The notes: generated by a model from the sequence alone, not told the origin. A DNA stretch of 64,000 bases from an uncultured Clostridia bacterium (GCA_934631025.1 CAKTXR010000012.1:9817-73816), one strand, 5' to 3'. Shown: positions 1-9,261, numbered from the stretch's first letter. Translations and numbers: made by a program.

Positions 1-1277
1 TGTCGATCTATTTCCATGTGGACGGCGTTTCAAAGCTGTTTGCGCTGCTCATCTCCTGTATGTGGCTGTGCGTGGGCTTTTATTCGTTCGACTATATGAA
101 GAGCGAGGAAAACGAAGGGCGCTTCTATCTGTTCTATCTTATTTCGCTGGGCGTGCTGATCGGGCTGAGCTTCAGCGGCAATCTGGTCACGATGTATATG
201 TTCTATGAGCTGATGACGCTCATGACGCTGCCGCTCGTGCTGCACACGATGAGCAAAGAGGCTGTGGCCGCGGGCGTCAAGTATCTGCTCTATTCCGTGT
301 TCGGCGCGTCGCTGGCGCTGCTGGGCATATTCTTCTATGCGCGCTACGGCTCGACCATGGCCTTCACCGCGGGCGGCGTTCTGACCAACGAATCGATGGC
401 CGGTCACGAAAGCCTCATGCGCTGGGGCACGTTCGCCATGATCGTGGGCTTCGGCGTAAAGGCCGGTATGTTCCCCATGCACGGCTGGCTGCCCACCGCG
501 CACCCCGTCGCCCCCTCTCCCGCCAGCGCCGTGCTGTCGGGCGTGATTACCAAGGCGGGCGTGCTGGGCGTCATCCGCGTGGTCTACTATCTGGCGGGCG
601 CCGATTTCATACGCGGCACATGGGTGCAGGCGGCCTGGATGACGCTGGCGCTCATCACGGTGTTCATGGGCTCGATGCTGGCCTATCGCGAGCGGCTTCT
701 CAAGAAGCGGCTGGCCTATTCGACGGTGAGTCAGGTCTCCTATGTGCTGACCGGCCTGTCCACCCTCTCGCCCATCGGCTTTATTGGAGCGCTTTTGCAC
801 ATCGTGTTCCACTCGGTCATCAAGGACGGCCTGTTCATGTCGGCCGGCGCGATCATCAACAAGACCGGCAAGACGCGCGTGGAGGAGCTGCGCGGCATTG
901 GCCGGCAGATGCCCGCCGTGATGTGGTGCTTTACGCTGCTCTCCGCCGGCCTGATCGGCGTGCCGCCCACCTGCGGCTTTATCAGCAAGTGGTATCTGGC
1001 CGAGGGCGCGCTGAGCCTGACGAATACGGCGTTCAGCTGGGTCGTTCCCTGCGTGCTGCTGGTCAGCGCCGTGCTGACGGCCGGCTATCTGCTCTCGATC
1101 ACGATTGCGGCGTTCTTCCCGGGCAGGGATTTCGATGCGTCCGCGCTCAAAAAGGCCGAGCCCGGCACGCTGATGCTCGCGCCGCTGATCGCGCTGGCCG
1201 CGCTGACGCTGCTTCTCGGGATGTTCCCCAACGCGCTGATCGGCTTCTTCAAATCGATCGCCGCGCTGGTGATGTGA
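1..1277 (+). CDS. Antiporter-like membrane subunit (Proton_antipo_M family), 5' end cut by window
   Basis: Membrane subunit of the NuoL/M/N-MrpA/D family, which moves H+ or Na+ through a multi-subunit respiratory, hydrogenase or Mrp complex. The frame is open to the window edge: codons before the GTG at 18 read SIYFH and continue into VDGVSKLF, matching the internal LRVDGLTRVF of the next gene, so the true start lies upstream. Conserved features are the FYELMTLMTLPLVLH helix with its buried Glu, GVKAGMFPMHGWLP with the buried Lys, and HPVAPSPASAVLSGVITKAG. It is followed after 24 bases by a paralogue and then by a third. Which complex it belongs to (Mrp, Mbh/Ech-like or Nuo-like) cannot be told without the upstream genes. 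Confidence 0.85.
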   Translation, partial: SIYFHVDGVSKLFALLISCMWLCVGFYSFDYMKSEENEGRFYLFYLISLGVLIGLSFSGNLVTMYMFYELMTLMTLPLVLHTMSKEAVAAGVKYLLYSVFGASLALLGIFFYARYGSTMAFTAGGVLTNESMAGHESLMRWGTFAMIVGFGVKAGMFPMHGWLPTAHPVAPSPASAVLSGVITKAGVLGVIRVVYYLAGADFIRGTWVQAAWMTLALITVFMGSMLAYRERLLKKRLAYSTVSQVSYVLTGLSTLSPIGFIGALLHIVFHSVIKDGLFMSAGAIINKTGKTRVEELRGIGRQMPAVMWCFTLLSAGLIGVPPTCGFISKWYLAEGALSLTNTAFSWVVPCVLLVSAVLTAGYLLSITIAAFFPGRDFDASALKKAEPGTLMLAPLIALAALTLLLGMFPNALIGFFKSIAALVM

Positions 1278-1301
1278 GACGCGGGAAAGTGAGGCTGCAT
1301 T

Positions 1302-2780
1302 ATGACGCTGTTGCTTGTGCCGATCCTGCTGCCGATCCTCGGCGGGCTGGCGACCGGCCTGATTCGCTTTTCCTCGCGGCGGGCGCGCTCAATCTTTGTG
1401 GAGTGCATCGCGCTCGCCAATTCCGCGGTGCTGTTCTATCTGGTGTTCCGCGGGCAGGGGCTGTCGCTGAGCGCGCTCCGGCTGACTGAAAACCTGACCA
1501 TCACGCTGCGTGTGGACGGCCTGACACGCGTTTTCGGCGCGCTGATCGCCTTCCTCTGGCCGCTGGCGACGCTCTACGCCTTCGAATATATGGAGGTCGA
1601 GGGTCGCGAGAACACATTCTTCGCCTACTATCTAATGAGCTACGGCGTGACGGCCGGCATTGCGCTGAGCGGCAATCTGTTCACGCTCTATGCGTTTTAC
1701 GAGCTGCTGACGCTGGTCACGCTGCCGCTGGTGCTCCACAAGCTGGACACCACCTCCATCCACGCCAGCCGCACCTATCTGTACTATTCGATCAGCGGCG
1801 CGGCGCTGGCCTTCATCGGCATGATCTTCGTGCTGACCTACGGCACGAACCCCACCACCGAGTTCGTCTACGGCGGTATGCTGGATATGGCGCGCGTCGC
1901 CGACAAGAAGGATCTGCTGCTGGCGGTGTTCCTGATGTCGTTCGTGGGCTTCGGCGTAAAGGCGGCGCTGTTCCCGGTTCACGCGTGGCTGCCCACCGTG
2001 TCGGTCGCGCCTACGCCCGTGACGGCGCTGCTGCACGCCGTGGCCGTTGTCAAGGCCGGCGCGTTCGCCATCATCCGCATTATCTATTACACTTTCGGCA
2101 CGGATTTCCTGTACGGCACATGGGCGCAGTACGCAGCGATGGGGCTGGCGATGTTCACCATCGTATTCGGCTCGGTCATGGCCGTCAAGGAGCAGCACTT
2201 CAAGCGCCGCCTGGCCTACTCGACCGTCAGCAACCTGAGTTATATTATATTCGGCGCGACGCTCATGTCCCCCGCCGGCCTGACGGGCAGCCTCACGCAT
2301 ATGCTGTTCCACGGCGTTATGAAGATCACGCTGTTCTTCTGCGCGGGCGCTGTGCTGGTCAAGACTGAGCGCGAGTATGTGCAGGATCTGCGCGGCTTCT
2401 CGAAGGTCATGCCCTTCACGATGGGCGTGTTTACCGTCGCCGCCGCCGCGCTGGTGGGCGTGCCGCCGCTGATGGGCTTTGTCAGCAAGTGGATGCTGGC
2501 CTCGGCCGCCGTGTCGGACGGGCGCGGCATTGCGGCGCTGGGCGCGGGCGCGCTGATCATCTCGGCGATACTGACGGCCATCTATCTGTTCACCATCGTC
2601 GTGCCGGCCTATTTCATGCCGCTGGGCGAATCCTCCGCCAAACTGGCCGGAGAAAACCGCGATCCCGGCTGGCGCATGAAGCTGCCGCTCGCCATACTGA
2701 CCGTGGCCATCGTCGTCGGCGGGCTGTGCGCATCGCCGCTCATACGCTTCCTCGGCAATGTCGCCGCGGGGCTGTACTGA
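1302..2780 (+). CDS. Antiporter-like membrane subunit (MrpD/NuoN-like), 492 aa
   Basis: Second of three tandem paralogues, with about 14 hydrophobic segments. Key family residues are visible: Glu134 in AFYELLTLVTL, Lys220 in FGVKAALFPVHAWLP, and Lys251 in ALLHAVAVVKAG. These are the buried charges that carry the proton or sodium relay in complex I and Mrp antiporters. The ATG at 1302 sits 24 bases after the preceding stop, with a modest GAAAGTGAGG-type ribosome site. Length is typical of NuoN/MrpD (about 490 aa). Together with its neighbours it should form the membrane arm of an ion-pumping complex; substrate ion and partner enzyme are not decidable here. Confidence 0.88.
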   Translation: MTLLLVPILLPILGGLATGLIRFSSRRARSIFVECIALANSAVLFYLVFRGQGLSLSALRLTENLTITLRVDGLTRVFGALIAFLWPLATLYAFEYMEVEGRENTFFAYYLMSYGVTAGIALSGNLFTLYAFYELLTLVTLPLVLHKLDTTSIHASRTYLYYSISGAALAFIGMIFVLTYGTNPTTEFVYGGMLDMARVADKKDLLLAVFLMSFVGFGVKAALFPVHAWLPTVSVAPTPVTALLHAVAVVKAGAFAIIRIIYYTFGTDFLYGTWAQYAAMGLAMFTIVFGSVMAVKEQHFKRRLAYSTVSNLSYIIFGATLMSPAGLTGSLTHMLFHGVMKITLFFCAGAVLVKTEREYVQDLRGFSKVMPFTMGVFTVAAAALVGVPPLMGFVSKWMLASAAVSDGRGIAALGAGALIISAILTAIYLFTIVVPAYFMPLGESSAKLAGENRDPGWRMKLPLAILTVAIVVGGLCASPLIRFLGNVAAGLY

Positions 2781-2792
2781 TAGAAAGGAGAC

Positions 2793-4946
2793 ATGAAAAC
2801 AATGCGCGGAGATTTTCTGCTGGGCGCGCTGGTATTTTTCCCGATGCTGGGCGCGATTGTCTCCTATATCATCGATCGGTTTACGAAAATCCAGAAGGGT
2901 GCCGCGATGACGCTGATCTGCGCCCTTGAGCTGGCGCTGGCCGCCGTGCCGCTGACCCGCGTAATGATGGAACAGAGCGCGTCCTTCTATTGGGACGGCT
3001 TCTGCGGCATGGGGCTGCACTTCAAGCTGGACGGCTTCAGAGCCATGTATGTGATGATCGCCGCCTTCATGTGGTTCATGAGCCAGGGTCTGTTCGCGCC
3101 CTGCTACTTTCCGAAGGATGACGCGCACCGCAGCCGCTATGATCTGTTTACCCTGCTCACGCTGAGCGAAACCTGCGGCGTGTTTCTGGCCGACAATCTG
3201 TACACGGCGTTCATATTCTTTGAGCTGATGTCCATGACCAGCTACGTCTGGGTGGCGCACGACGAAAAGCCGGCCGCCCTGCGCGCCGCGGAGACCTACA
3301 TGGCCGTGGCGGTCATCAGCGGCATGGTGACGCTGATGGGGCTGTTCATGCTCTACAATAAAATCGGCACGCTGGAATTCGTCGGCATCCGCAGCCTGAT
3401 TGGGGCCGGACGCGTGAAGCCCTCCGAGCTGCGGCTCATCGCGGCGCTGATCGCCGTCGGCTTTGCGGCCAAGGCGGGCGTTTTCCCGCTGCACATCTGG
3501 CTGCCCAAGGCGCATCCCGTCGCCCCCGCGCCGGCCAGCGCGCTGCTCTCCGGCATACTGACCAAGACCGGCCTGTTCGGGCTGTTGGTCATCGCGGCCA
3601 ATATGCTGCCCGCCGACGCCATCTGGGGCAACGCTCTGCTGATATTCGGCGTGATTACGATGTTCATGGGCGCGCTGCTGGCGCTGTTCTCCGTGGATTT
3701 GAAGCGCACGCTGGCCTGCTCGTCCATGTCGCAGATCGGCTTCATACTGGTGGGCGTGGGCATGGCGGTGCTCTCCGGCTTCGAGAGCGGATCAGCCGTT
3801 CACGGCGCGCTGCTGCACATGGTCAATCATTCGCTGATCAAGCTGGTGCTGTTCATGGCGGCGGGCGCTGTGTATATGCAGACGCATAAGCTCAATCTGA
3901 ACGACATACGCGGCTTCGGGCGGCATAAGCCGCTGCTTCACTTCGCCTTCCTGATGGGCTATCTGGGCATCATCGGCATGCCGCTGTTCAACGGCTATGT
4001 GAGCAAATCGCTGCTGCACGAGTCGATTCTCGAGCACATCGCAGTTTTGAAAGCCGCCGGCCTCGCCTATATGCCCTACAGGCTGGCCGAGATCATATTC
4101 CTCGTCACGGGCGGATTGACCGCGGCCTACATGACCAAGCTCTATATCGCGCTTTTCTGGGAAAAGAACGACGAAAAGACGCAACCCGCCTTCGACAGGC
4201 TGCCGCCCATGCCCCGCTCCGCCGCGATCGCCCTGATGCTGAGCGCGCTGGTGCTGCCCGCGCTGGGCATGATCAGCGCCTTCTCCGGCGGCGTGGCCAC
4301 GCTGATGTCCTCCTTTTTGCACTTTGCGGGCGAAGCGGAAAACATCGGCGCGCTGAACGCGGAGAATCTCTCAGGCGCGGCCAAGTCGCTGTTGATCGGC
4401 GCGGGCGTTTATCTGCTGATCGTGCGCCCGCTGCTCATGGAAAAGGACAAGCGCGGCGTGCGGCTGTACGTCGACCGCTGGCCGAAGGCGCTGGATCTGG
4501 AAAACCTCGTCTATCGCCCGCTGCTTGAAAGGCTGCTGCCCGATCTGCTGGCCGTTCCTACAAATCTGCTGGACAGGCTGGCCGACTATGCGCGCGCCGC
4601 GCTGGGCTTTGTGGGCACGTTCATGGCGCGCGTGTGCGACGAGGGAATCGATACCGTGGCGCTCGGCCTGTGGCGCACGCTGTTCAGACGCCGCCGCAAA
4701 AAGCAGCCCGTCCCCATAGGCAACCGCTTCACATATGCGCTGGGCTGCCTGTTCAACGGCGTGACCTTCCTGCTCAACAGGACGCTCTGCCGCCGCCACC
4801 CGATCACGACCAACTTTACCTGCGTGTTCGCGGCGGGCTTCGACGAACTGAGCGCCAACGTCAGGCGCATCACGCTCAGCATTTCCTTCGGCCTGCTGCT
4901 GCTCTGCATCGGTCTCTACATCGCCTTCTCCTACATACTGCACTGA
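2793..4946 (+). CDS. Antiporter-like membrane subunit with C-terminal extension (NuoL/HyfB-like), 717 aa
   Basis: Third and largest paralogue. The first 500 residues hold the Proton_antipo_M core, with the buried Glu in FFELMSMTSYVWV, the Lys in FAAKAGVFPLHIWLPKAHPVAPAPASA and the Lys of GILTKTG. The last 200 residues form an extension with amphipathic stretches, a basic RRRRKK cluster and a final hydrophobic helix (ITLSISFGLLLLCIGLYIAF). This resembles the long C-termini of NuoL and of hydrogenase-linked HyfB/MbhH subunits. A GAAAGGAG ribosome site precedes the start. The gene ends the operon, since a strong terminator follows within 10 bases. Probably the distal subunit of the membrane arm. 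Confidence 0.87.
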   Translation: MKTMRGDFLLGALVFFPMLGAIVSYIIDRFTKIQKGAAMTLICALELALAAVPLTRVMMEQSASFYWDGFCGMGLHFKLDGFRAMYVMIAAFMWFMSQGLFAPCYFPKDDAHRSRYDLFTLLTLSETCGVFLADNLYTAFIFFELMSMTSYVWVAHDEKPAALRAAETYMAVAVISGMVTLMGLFMLYNKIGTLEFVGIRSLIGAGRVKPSELRLIAALIAVGFAAKAGVFPLHIWLPKAHPVAPAPASALLSGILTKTGLFGLLVIAANMLPADAIWGNALLIFGVITMFMGALLALFSVDLKRTLACSSMSQIGFILVGVGMAVLSGFESGSAVHGALLHMVNHSLIKLVLFMAAGAVYMQTHKLNLNDIRGFGRHKPLLHFAFLMGYLGIIGMPLFNGYVSKSLLHESILEHIAVLKAAGLAYMPYRLAEIIFLVTGGLTAAYMTKLYIALFWEKNDEKTQPAFDRLPPMPRSAAIALMLSALVLPALGMISAFSGGVATLMSSFLHFAGEAENIGALNAENLSGAAKSLLIGAGVYLLIVRPLLMEKDKRGVRLYVDRWPKALDLENLVYRPLLERLLPDLLAVPTNLLDRLADYARAALGFVGTFMARVCDEGIDTVALGLWRTLFRRRRKKQPVPIGNRFTYALGCLFNGVTFLLNRTLCRRHPITTNFTCVFAAGFDELSANVRRITLSISFGLLLLCIGLYIAFSYILH

Positions 4947-4951
4947 CAAAA

Positions 4952-4999
4952 CGCCGGCCGCCCCGATTCTTCATTCGGAGCGGCCGACGTATTTTTTTT
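4952..4999 (+). terminator. Rho-independent terminator of the antiporter operon
   Basis: A 12-base stem (4955-4966 with 4975-4986, one mismatch) around an 8-base loop is followed by eight T residues at 4992-4999. It separates the membrane-complex operon from the lipoprotein gene. Confidence 0.85.
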
Positions 5000-5068
5000 G
5001 TAGGAACAAGTCTCCTCCCCCGTTCGTCCATAAGGGCGTTCCCAGTTTTTGCAAGGAGGACTTTCATC

Positions 5069-5473
5069 ATGAAAAAAGCGCTTATTCTGCTGCTCGCGCT
5101 CGTCCTGCTGGCAGGCTGCTCGAACCGTCCCGCGCCGGTCGATCAGGTTCAGCCCGCCGCCGCGCAGACGGCTCAGTTTGAGGAAGGCACATGGCACGAC
5201 GACATGGGTTCAGACCTGATCATCGCGCGGGACGAAAACAGCGATTACCGCGTCGATTACAGCATCTACAAGCTGACGTACATGGAGGGCGCGACTGGTA
5301 CATACGACATATCGACCGGCGCGCTGAGCTTCTCCGGCACGGACGACAACGGCCATGCGCTCGCGGGCACGATCACGCACAAGGACGATCACCTCGTCGT
5401 GACGCTGACAGAGTCGGCCTATCCCGACTGCCCTGCCGGCACGACCTTCGACTTTTACGCCGAAAAGAGCTGA
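5069..5473 (+). CDS. Small lipoprotein of unknown function
   Basis: 134-aa protein with a lipoprotein signal: MKKALILLLALVLLAGC, giving a lipobox LAGC with Cys17 as the lipidated residue. The mature part (about 115 aa) has alternating hydrophobic and polar residues typical of a small beta-barrel or lipocalin-like fold (GTYDISTGALSFSGTDDNGHALAGTI), but I do not recognise a family. The ATG at 5069 is chosen because AAGGAGGA lies 8 bases upstream and the signal peptide starts exactly there; longer in-frame starts would run into the upstream gene. It stands alone after a terminator and its stop abuts the convergent gene at 5474. Confidence 0.85.
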   Translation: MKKALILLLALVLLAGCSNRPAPVDQVQPAAAQTAQFEEGTWHDDMGSDLIIARDENSDYRVDYSIYKLTYMEGATGTYDISTGALSFSGTDDNGHALAGTITHKDDHLVVTLTESAYPDCPAGTTFDFYAEKS

Positions 5474-7048
5474 TTACAGTGCCAGATGATCCACGCGGTA
5501 AACCGCGCCGCCGTCAGTGTTGTAAATCGTAACCGTCGCGGAATGCTTTCTGATTTCCACAATAGCGTGGCGATCCTTCGTCGTCGCCGCGTCGTAATCA
5601 TAGACGCTGCCCAGCTTGTACAGGCTGTATTTCGGATTGTGCTCATGGCCGCTGAAATACAGCCTGATGTTATACTTTTTGCAAATCGCCGCCAGCTTGC
5701 CCAGCCCCGTTTCGGGCAGGATCGGCGCATTCAGCTCCCGCGCAATGCCGAAGTGGCACAGCAGCACGATCTGCGCCGCCCCCTCCGCGCGGGCCTGACG
5801 GGCGCTCTCCTCCACGAAGGCCACCGTTTCGTCGGACAGGCGGCCATAGGAGCGATACGCGTCGTAATTGCCGACGATCTCATAGGGAATGAGCGGATAG
5901 CCGCCGTAATGCGTGAAGAACGCAATATAACAGACCTTCTCGCCGCTCGGCGACTGCGTATGCCACATCTTATTGCGGAAAAAGCGCGTGTCCATCGAGG
6001 TGTCGTGATTGCCCTGCATTTCGTAATGCGGAATCATGCCCTCGGCACGGCCCTCCAGCGGATGAACCGGATCGCAGATCGCGAGACGCTTAATCTCCTC
6101 AAGATAATCGCGGTAATCGCTCTGATAGGACGCGGCATAGCCGTCGTCGATGTTGTCGCCCAGCTGGAGCACGAAATCCAGCGGCGTTTTTTTGTGGATT
6201 TCGGCGATACGGTCAAACGCGCTGTGCAGCCAATCGTAATTTTCCCACTGATAGCGCCTGCCGACATGGCTGTCGCTCATCACCGCAAAACGGGAGATCA
6301 CCTCGCCGTCGTCCTCCGTACAGGACGGTTCATCGCCCATGCAGCCGGCGAAATCCTCGGCGGAGGAGGTTTCCTCATCCCGCACGCCGATGTAGAAATT
6401 GGCGCTGATTTCAGCCGGACGGCCGTCGACCAGCGCACAGGCGCGATCGGCCTTCATCACCTCGTCGCTCGTGCGGGCGGCAATCTCAGGATAGCCCAGT
6501 CCATAGCGGCTGAAATAGAGCATGATGCGCGCGATCTTTCTGCGCTGACGGCGCGCGTCGAGCGGCGCTTCGCTCGTCCAGCGCACGGCGATATAATTGG
6601 TCTGGAAGTTGTCGGCCTCAAAGTGATACTGTCCCTCGAACGTGCGGGAGGGCGCGTCCACCGTCAGCGCAATCCCCTCGACCGGCACATGACCCAGATA
6701 ATAGAGGAAATCATTGCACACATCCAGCCGGAACGCGCCGGAGGACGCGCAGGCGTTTTCGAGATACACGTCCACGACATAGCGGCGATACTGGCAGCGC
6801 GGCCCGGTATAGTCGTTCACATCGCCGCGATAGTGCGATTCGACGATATAGGCAGGCCCTTCGGTCACGGCCGCCCGCAGTGTTATGTCGACATCTTCAA
6901 TAAAGTTCATGAACGGCGCGCCGTCTCCGTCCGGCCTGAGCCAGCCGAGGAAGGATCTCCCCTCCGGCGTTAAACGCGGCAGGCGCGCATTGCGCTGCGC
7001 CTCCTTGTCAATCATTTCGGGCGAAAGGTCAAACTTGATCGTCGGCAT
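5474..7048 (-). CDS. Calcineurin-like metallophosphoesterase with N-terminal beta-rich domain
   Basis: 524-aa protein. The C-terminal half is a binuclear metallophosphoesterase with all motifs: Asp259 and His261 (SDSH), GDNID at 297-301, GNHD at 346-349, His432 in LCHFG, and GHEHN at 467-471. The first 240 residues are rich in aromatic and charged residues and look like a beta-sandwich of unknown role. There is no signal peptide, so it should act in the cytoplasm on a phosphodiester or phosphomonoester substrate that is not predictable. It lies 18 bases downstream of an AraC regulator gene and is probably cotranscribed with it. Its stop codon directly abuts that of the convergent lipoprotein gene. 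Confidence 0.85.
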   Translation of the reverse strand: MPTIKFDLSPEMIDKEAQRNARLPRLTPEGRSFLGWLRPDGDGAPFMNFIEDVDITLRAAVTEGPAYIVESHYRGDVNDYTGPRCQYRRYVVDVYLENACASSGAFRLDVCNDFLYYLGHVPVEGIALTVDAPSRTFEGQYHFEADNFQTNYIAVRWTSEAPLDARRQRRKIARIMLYFSRYGLGYPEIAARTSDEVMKADRACALVDGRPAEISANFYIGVRDEETSSAEDFAGCMGDEPSCTEDDGEVISRFAVMSDSHVGRRYQWENYDWLHSAFDRIAEIHKKTPLDFVLQLGDNIDDGYAASYQSDYRDYLEEIKRLAICDPVHPLEGRAEGMIPHYEMQGNHDTSMDTRFFRNKMWHTQSPSGEKVCYIAFFTHYGGYPLIPYEIVGNYDAYRSYGRLSDETVAFVEESARQARAEGAAQIVLLCHFGIARELNAPILPETGLGKLAAICKKYNIRLYFSGHEHNPKYSLYKLGSVYDYDAATTKDRHAIVEIRKHSATVTIYNTDGGAVYRVDHLAL

Positions 7049-7066
7049 GACAATTTCCTCCGTTTA

Positions 7067-7909
7067 TTATCCTTTTCTGTATTCCACAGGCGAGCAGCCG
7101 ATTTTGCTGCGGAACAACTTTGAAAAATAGCCCGCATCGGAAAAGCCCACGCGCGCGGCGACGGCGGCGATCGGCTCCGCGCCCGATTCGATCAGCGGCA
7201 TGGCCTGGCGCAGGCGATACGTCAGCAGATACTGATGCAGCGACTGCCCCGTCTGGCGCACGATCAGCCGGTTGAGCGAATTGGGATGAAATCCGAACAC
7301 CTCGCCCAGACGGATGTTTGTCAAATCCTCGGCATAGTGGCTGTGGATATAGCCCAGTATCTGATCGACCAGCGCGCCGCCCTCCGACTGAACACGCTGC
7401 CGCGCCACGCTGAAGAGCAGCCGCGTCATCATCGCGGAGAGCGTCTCCTGCATGAACAGGCGCTGGCGTTCGTATTCCTCCAGCATGTCGTGAAGCAGCC
7501 CCTCGCAGAAATACGCGTCGCTGAGCACGAGGGGCGCGTCCGTCAGCGGCAGCTCGGCGCACTCGGGCGCTTTGATCATGCGCTCGGGGCAGAACGTCTC
7601 TGCGCGGACAGGCGGAATCGGAAATGCCGGCGGATCGCCCGCCGCATCCAGATCAAAATTGACGGCAAACAGCGCCATGCCTCCGCCGCGCGGGATGACA
7701 TAGCGGTATTTCATACCTGCGGGCCATATGAGCAGCGTACCCTTGCGCAGCGCATAGCCGCCCGACGGAAAGTCGATCCGGCTACCGCTCTCCATGGCGT
7801 AAACCAGGCGGCAATCGTAGGGCGCCATATAATCGGGAAATTCGCCCTCGCGGATGATCAGCGTCCGGACATAGCGGACGAACGGCCTTGTGTCTTTCAG
7901 CGGCGTCAT
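7067..7909 (-). CDS. AraC-family transcriptional regulator
   Basis: 280-aa regulator with an N-terminal cupin-like sensor region (about 1-130, including YGGY/LLIWPAGMKYRYVIPRGGG-type turns) and a C-terminal double helix-turn-helix (about 180-280: LTNIRLGEVFGFHPNSLNRLI, then IAAVAARVGFSDAGYFSKLFR). I place the start at the ATG at 7909, which has a purine-rich GGGAAGGAAAG site; a start 22 codons further upstream has no ribosome site. The gene is divergent from uxuA and shares its 200-base intergenic region, so control of hexuronate use is a reasonable inference. The sensed sugar is unknown. The metallophosphoesterase gene follows in the same direction. Confidence 0.85.
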   Translation of the reverse strand: MTPLKDTRPFVRYVRTLIIREGEFPDYMAPYDCRLVYAMESGSRIDFPSGGYALRKGTLLIWPAGMKYRYVIPRGGGMALFAVNFDLDAAGDPPAFPIPPVRAETFCPERMIKAPECAELPLTDAPLVLSDAYFCEGLLHDMLEEYERQRLFMQETLSAMMTRLLFSVARQRVQSEGGALVDQILGYIHSHYAEDLTNIRLGEVFGFHPNSLNRLIVRQTGQSLHQYLLTYRLRQAMPLIESGAEPIAAVAARVGFSDAGYFSKLFRSKIGCSPVEYRKG

Positions 7910-7946
7910 GCGTTTCTTTCCTTCCCTTTCTGCGAGCTTCCTCTGT

Positions 7947-7975
7947 ATTAAAGCACATTTCGGCGCAAGATTCAA
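7947..7975 (-). promoter_or_regulatory. Candidate promoter of the AraC-metallophosphoesterase genes
   Basis: On the minus strand TTGAAT (7970-7975) and TTTAAT (7947-7952) are separated by 17 bases, a good sigma-A match about 40 bases before the AraC start. Confidence 0.5.
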
Positions 7976-8011
7976 GCGAAAGCCGCATCGGCCCGTTCTT
8001 TTTTGATGAAA

Positions 8012-8024
8012 ATTGCGTTTTTCG
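8012..8024 (+). promoter_or_regulatory. Shared motif ATTGCGTTTTTCG upstream of uxuA
   Basis: This 13-base string lies just upstream of the uxuA -35 box. The identical 13-mer occurs at 36634-36646, over the -35 of another promoter, and its 12-base core TTGCGTTTTTCG occurs at 58164-58175 in the leader of the toroid-lyase-like gene. It may be an operator; no binding protein is known from the sequence. Confidence 0.35.
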
Positions 8025-8025
8025 G

Positions 8026-8054
8026 TTGCGCTTGGGGGCGTATTGGTATATACT
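8026..8054 (+). promoter_or_regulatory. uxuA promoter
   Basis: TTGCGC (8026-8031), a 17-base spacer and TATACT (8049-8054), about 60 bases before the uxuA start and divergent from the AraC promoter. Confidence 0.6.
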
Positions 8055-8114
8055 TAAATAAGCGAAATTTGCCTTGTCATATTTCACTTGAATCACACAG
8101 GAGGCGACTATTTT

Positions 8115-9191
8115 ATGGAAATGTCTTTCCGCTGGTACGGCACCGGCCATGACAGCATCACTTTGCAGCAGATTCGTCAGATTCCCGGCATGAAGGGCGT
8201 TATCACTACCCTCTACGCCACCGAACCCGGCGAGGCCTGGACGCGTGAGGCCGTTCACGCCCTCAACGAAGAGGTCAAGGCGTCCGGCCTGAAAATCTGC
8301 GGCATTGAGAGCGTCAACGTACACGACGACATCAAGGCCGGCCTGCCCACCCGCGATATGTACATCGAAAATTATATCAAATCCCTGACCGCGCTGGGCG
8401 AAGAGGGCATCGACATGGTGTGCTACAACTTCATGCCCGTGTTCGACTGGACGCGCACCAATCTGGCCAAGCCCCGCTATGACGGCTCCACCGTGCTGGC
8501 CTACGATCAGGCCGACATCGACCGCCTGAATCCCGAGGATATGTTCAACTCCATCAGCAGCTCGACCAACGGCTTCGTGCTGCCCGGCTGGGAACCTGAG
8601 CGCATGGAGCACGTCAAGGCGCTGTTCAAGATTTATGAAGGCGTGGACGACGAGGCGCTGTTCAACAACCTCAAGTACTTCCTCGAGGCCATCATGCCCA
8701 CCTGCGACAAATACGGCATCAACATGGCCATCCATCCCGACGATCCGGCGTGGTCCGTGTTCGGCCTGCCCCGCATCATCATCAATGAGGAAAACATCCA
8801 TCGTATGCTGAAGATGGTGGACAATCCCCACAACGGCATTACGCTGTGCACCGGCTCGCTGGGCACCAACCGCAAGAACAACCTGCCCCAGATCATCCGC
8901 GGACTGAAAGGCCGCATCCACTTCGCGCATGTGCGCAACCTCCAGTTCTTCAGCGACACGCAGTTTGAAGAGGCCGCGCATCTCTCCGCCGACGGCTCCT
9001 TCGATATGTACGAAATCGTGAAGGCGCTCTATGAGATCGACTTCAACGGCCCGATCCGTCCCGATCACGGCCGCACCATCTGGGGTGAGAAGTGCATGCC
9101 CGGCTACGGCCTGTACGATCGCGCGCTGGGCGCCGCCTATCTCAACGGCCTTTGGGAGGCCATCGACAAGAGCCACAAGCGCGGCGTGTAA
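8115..9191 (+). CDS. uxuA: Mannonate dehydratase
   Basis: 358-aa enzyme that converts D-mannonate to 2-keto-3-deoxy-D-gluconate in glucuronate breakdown, in the cytoplasm. The TIM-barrel sequence is typical throughout: MSFRWYGTGHDSITLQQIRQIPG at the N-terminus, AIHPDDPAW and LCTGSLGTN near the metal site, HVRNLQ, and PDHGRTIWGE near the end. Length equals that of the Bacillus enzyme. The ATG at 8115 follows AGGAGG by 9 bases. Its own promoter is visible, an AraC gene diverges from it, and an SDR reductase gene that would supply mannonate follows 70 bases downstream. Confidence 0.95.
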   Translation: MEMSFRWYGTGHDSITLQQIRQIPGMKGVITTLYATEPGEAWTREAVHALNEEVKASGLKICGIESVNVHDDIKAGLPTRDMYIENYIKSLTALGEEGIDMVCYNFMPVFDWTRTNLAKPRYDGSTVLAYDQADIDRLNPEDMFNSISSSTNGFVLPGWEPERMEHVKALFKIYEGVDDEALFNNLKYFLEAIMPTCDKYGINMAIHPDDPAWSVFGLPRIIINEENIHRMLKMVDNPHNGITLCTGSLGTNRKNNLPQIIRGLKGRIHFAHVRNLQFFSDTQFEEAAHLSADGSFDMYEIVKALYEIDFNGPIRPDHGRTIWGEKCMPGYGLYDRALGAAYLNGLWEAIDKSHKRGV

Positions 9192-9208
9192 TCGCCCGCT
9201 CATAAACC

Positions 9209-9244
9209 GCCGCGTCTCTTTTCCATGGGGCGCGGCGCTCTTTT
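9209..9244 (+). terminator. Weak hairpin after uxuA
   Basis: A 6-base GC stem (9209-9214 with 9231-9236) is followed by CTCTTTT. It may partly reduce readthrough into the SDR gene, but it is weak and the SDR gene has no visible promoter of its own. Confidence 0.35.
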
Positions 9245-9261
9245 AAGGGAGGAAGCCGGCC

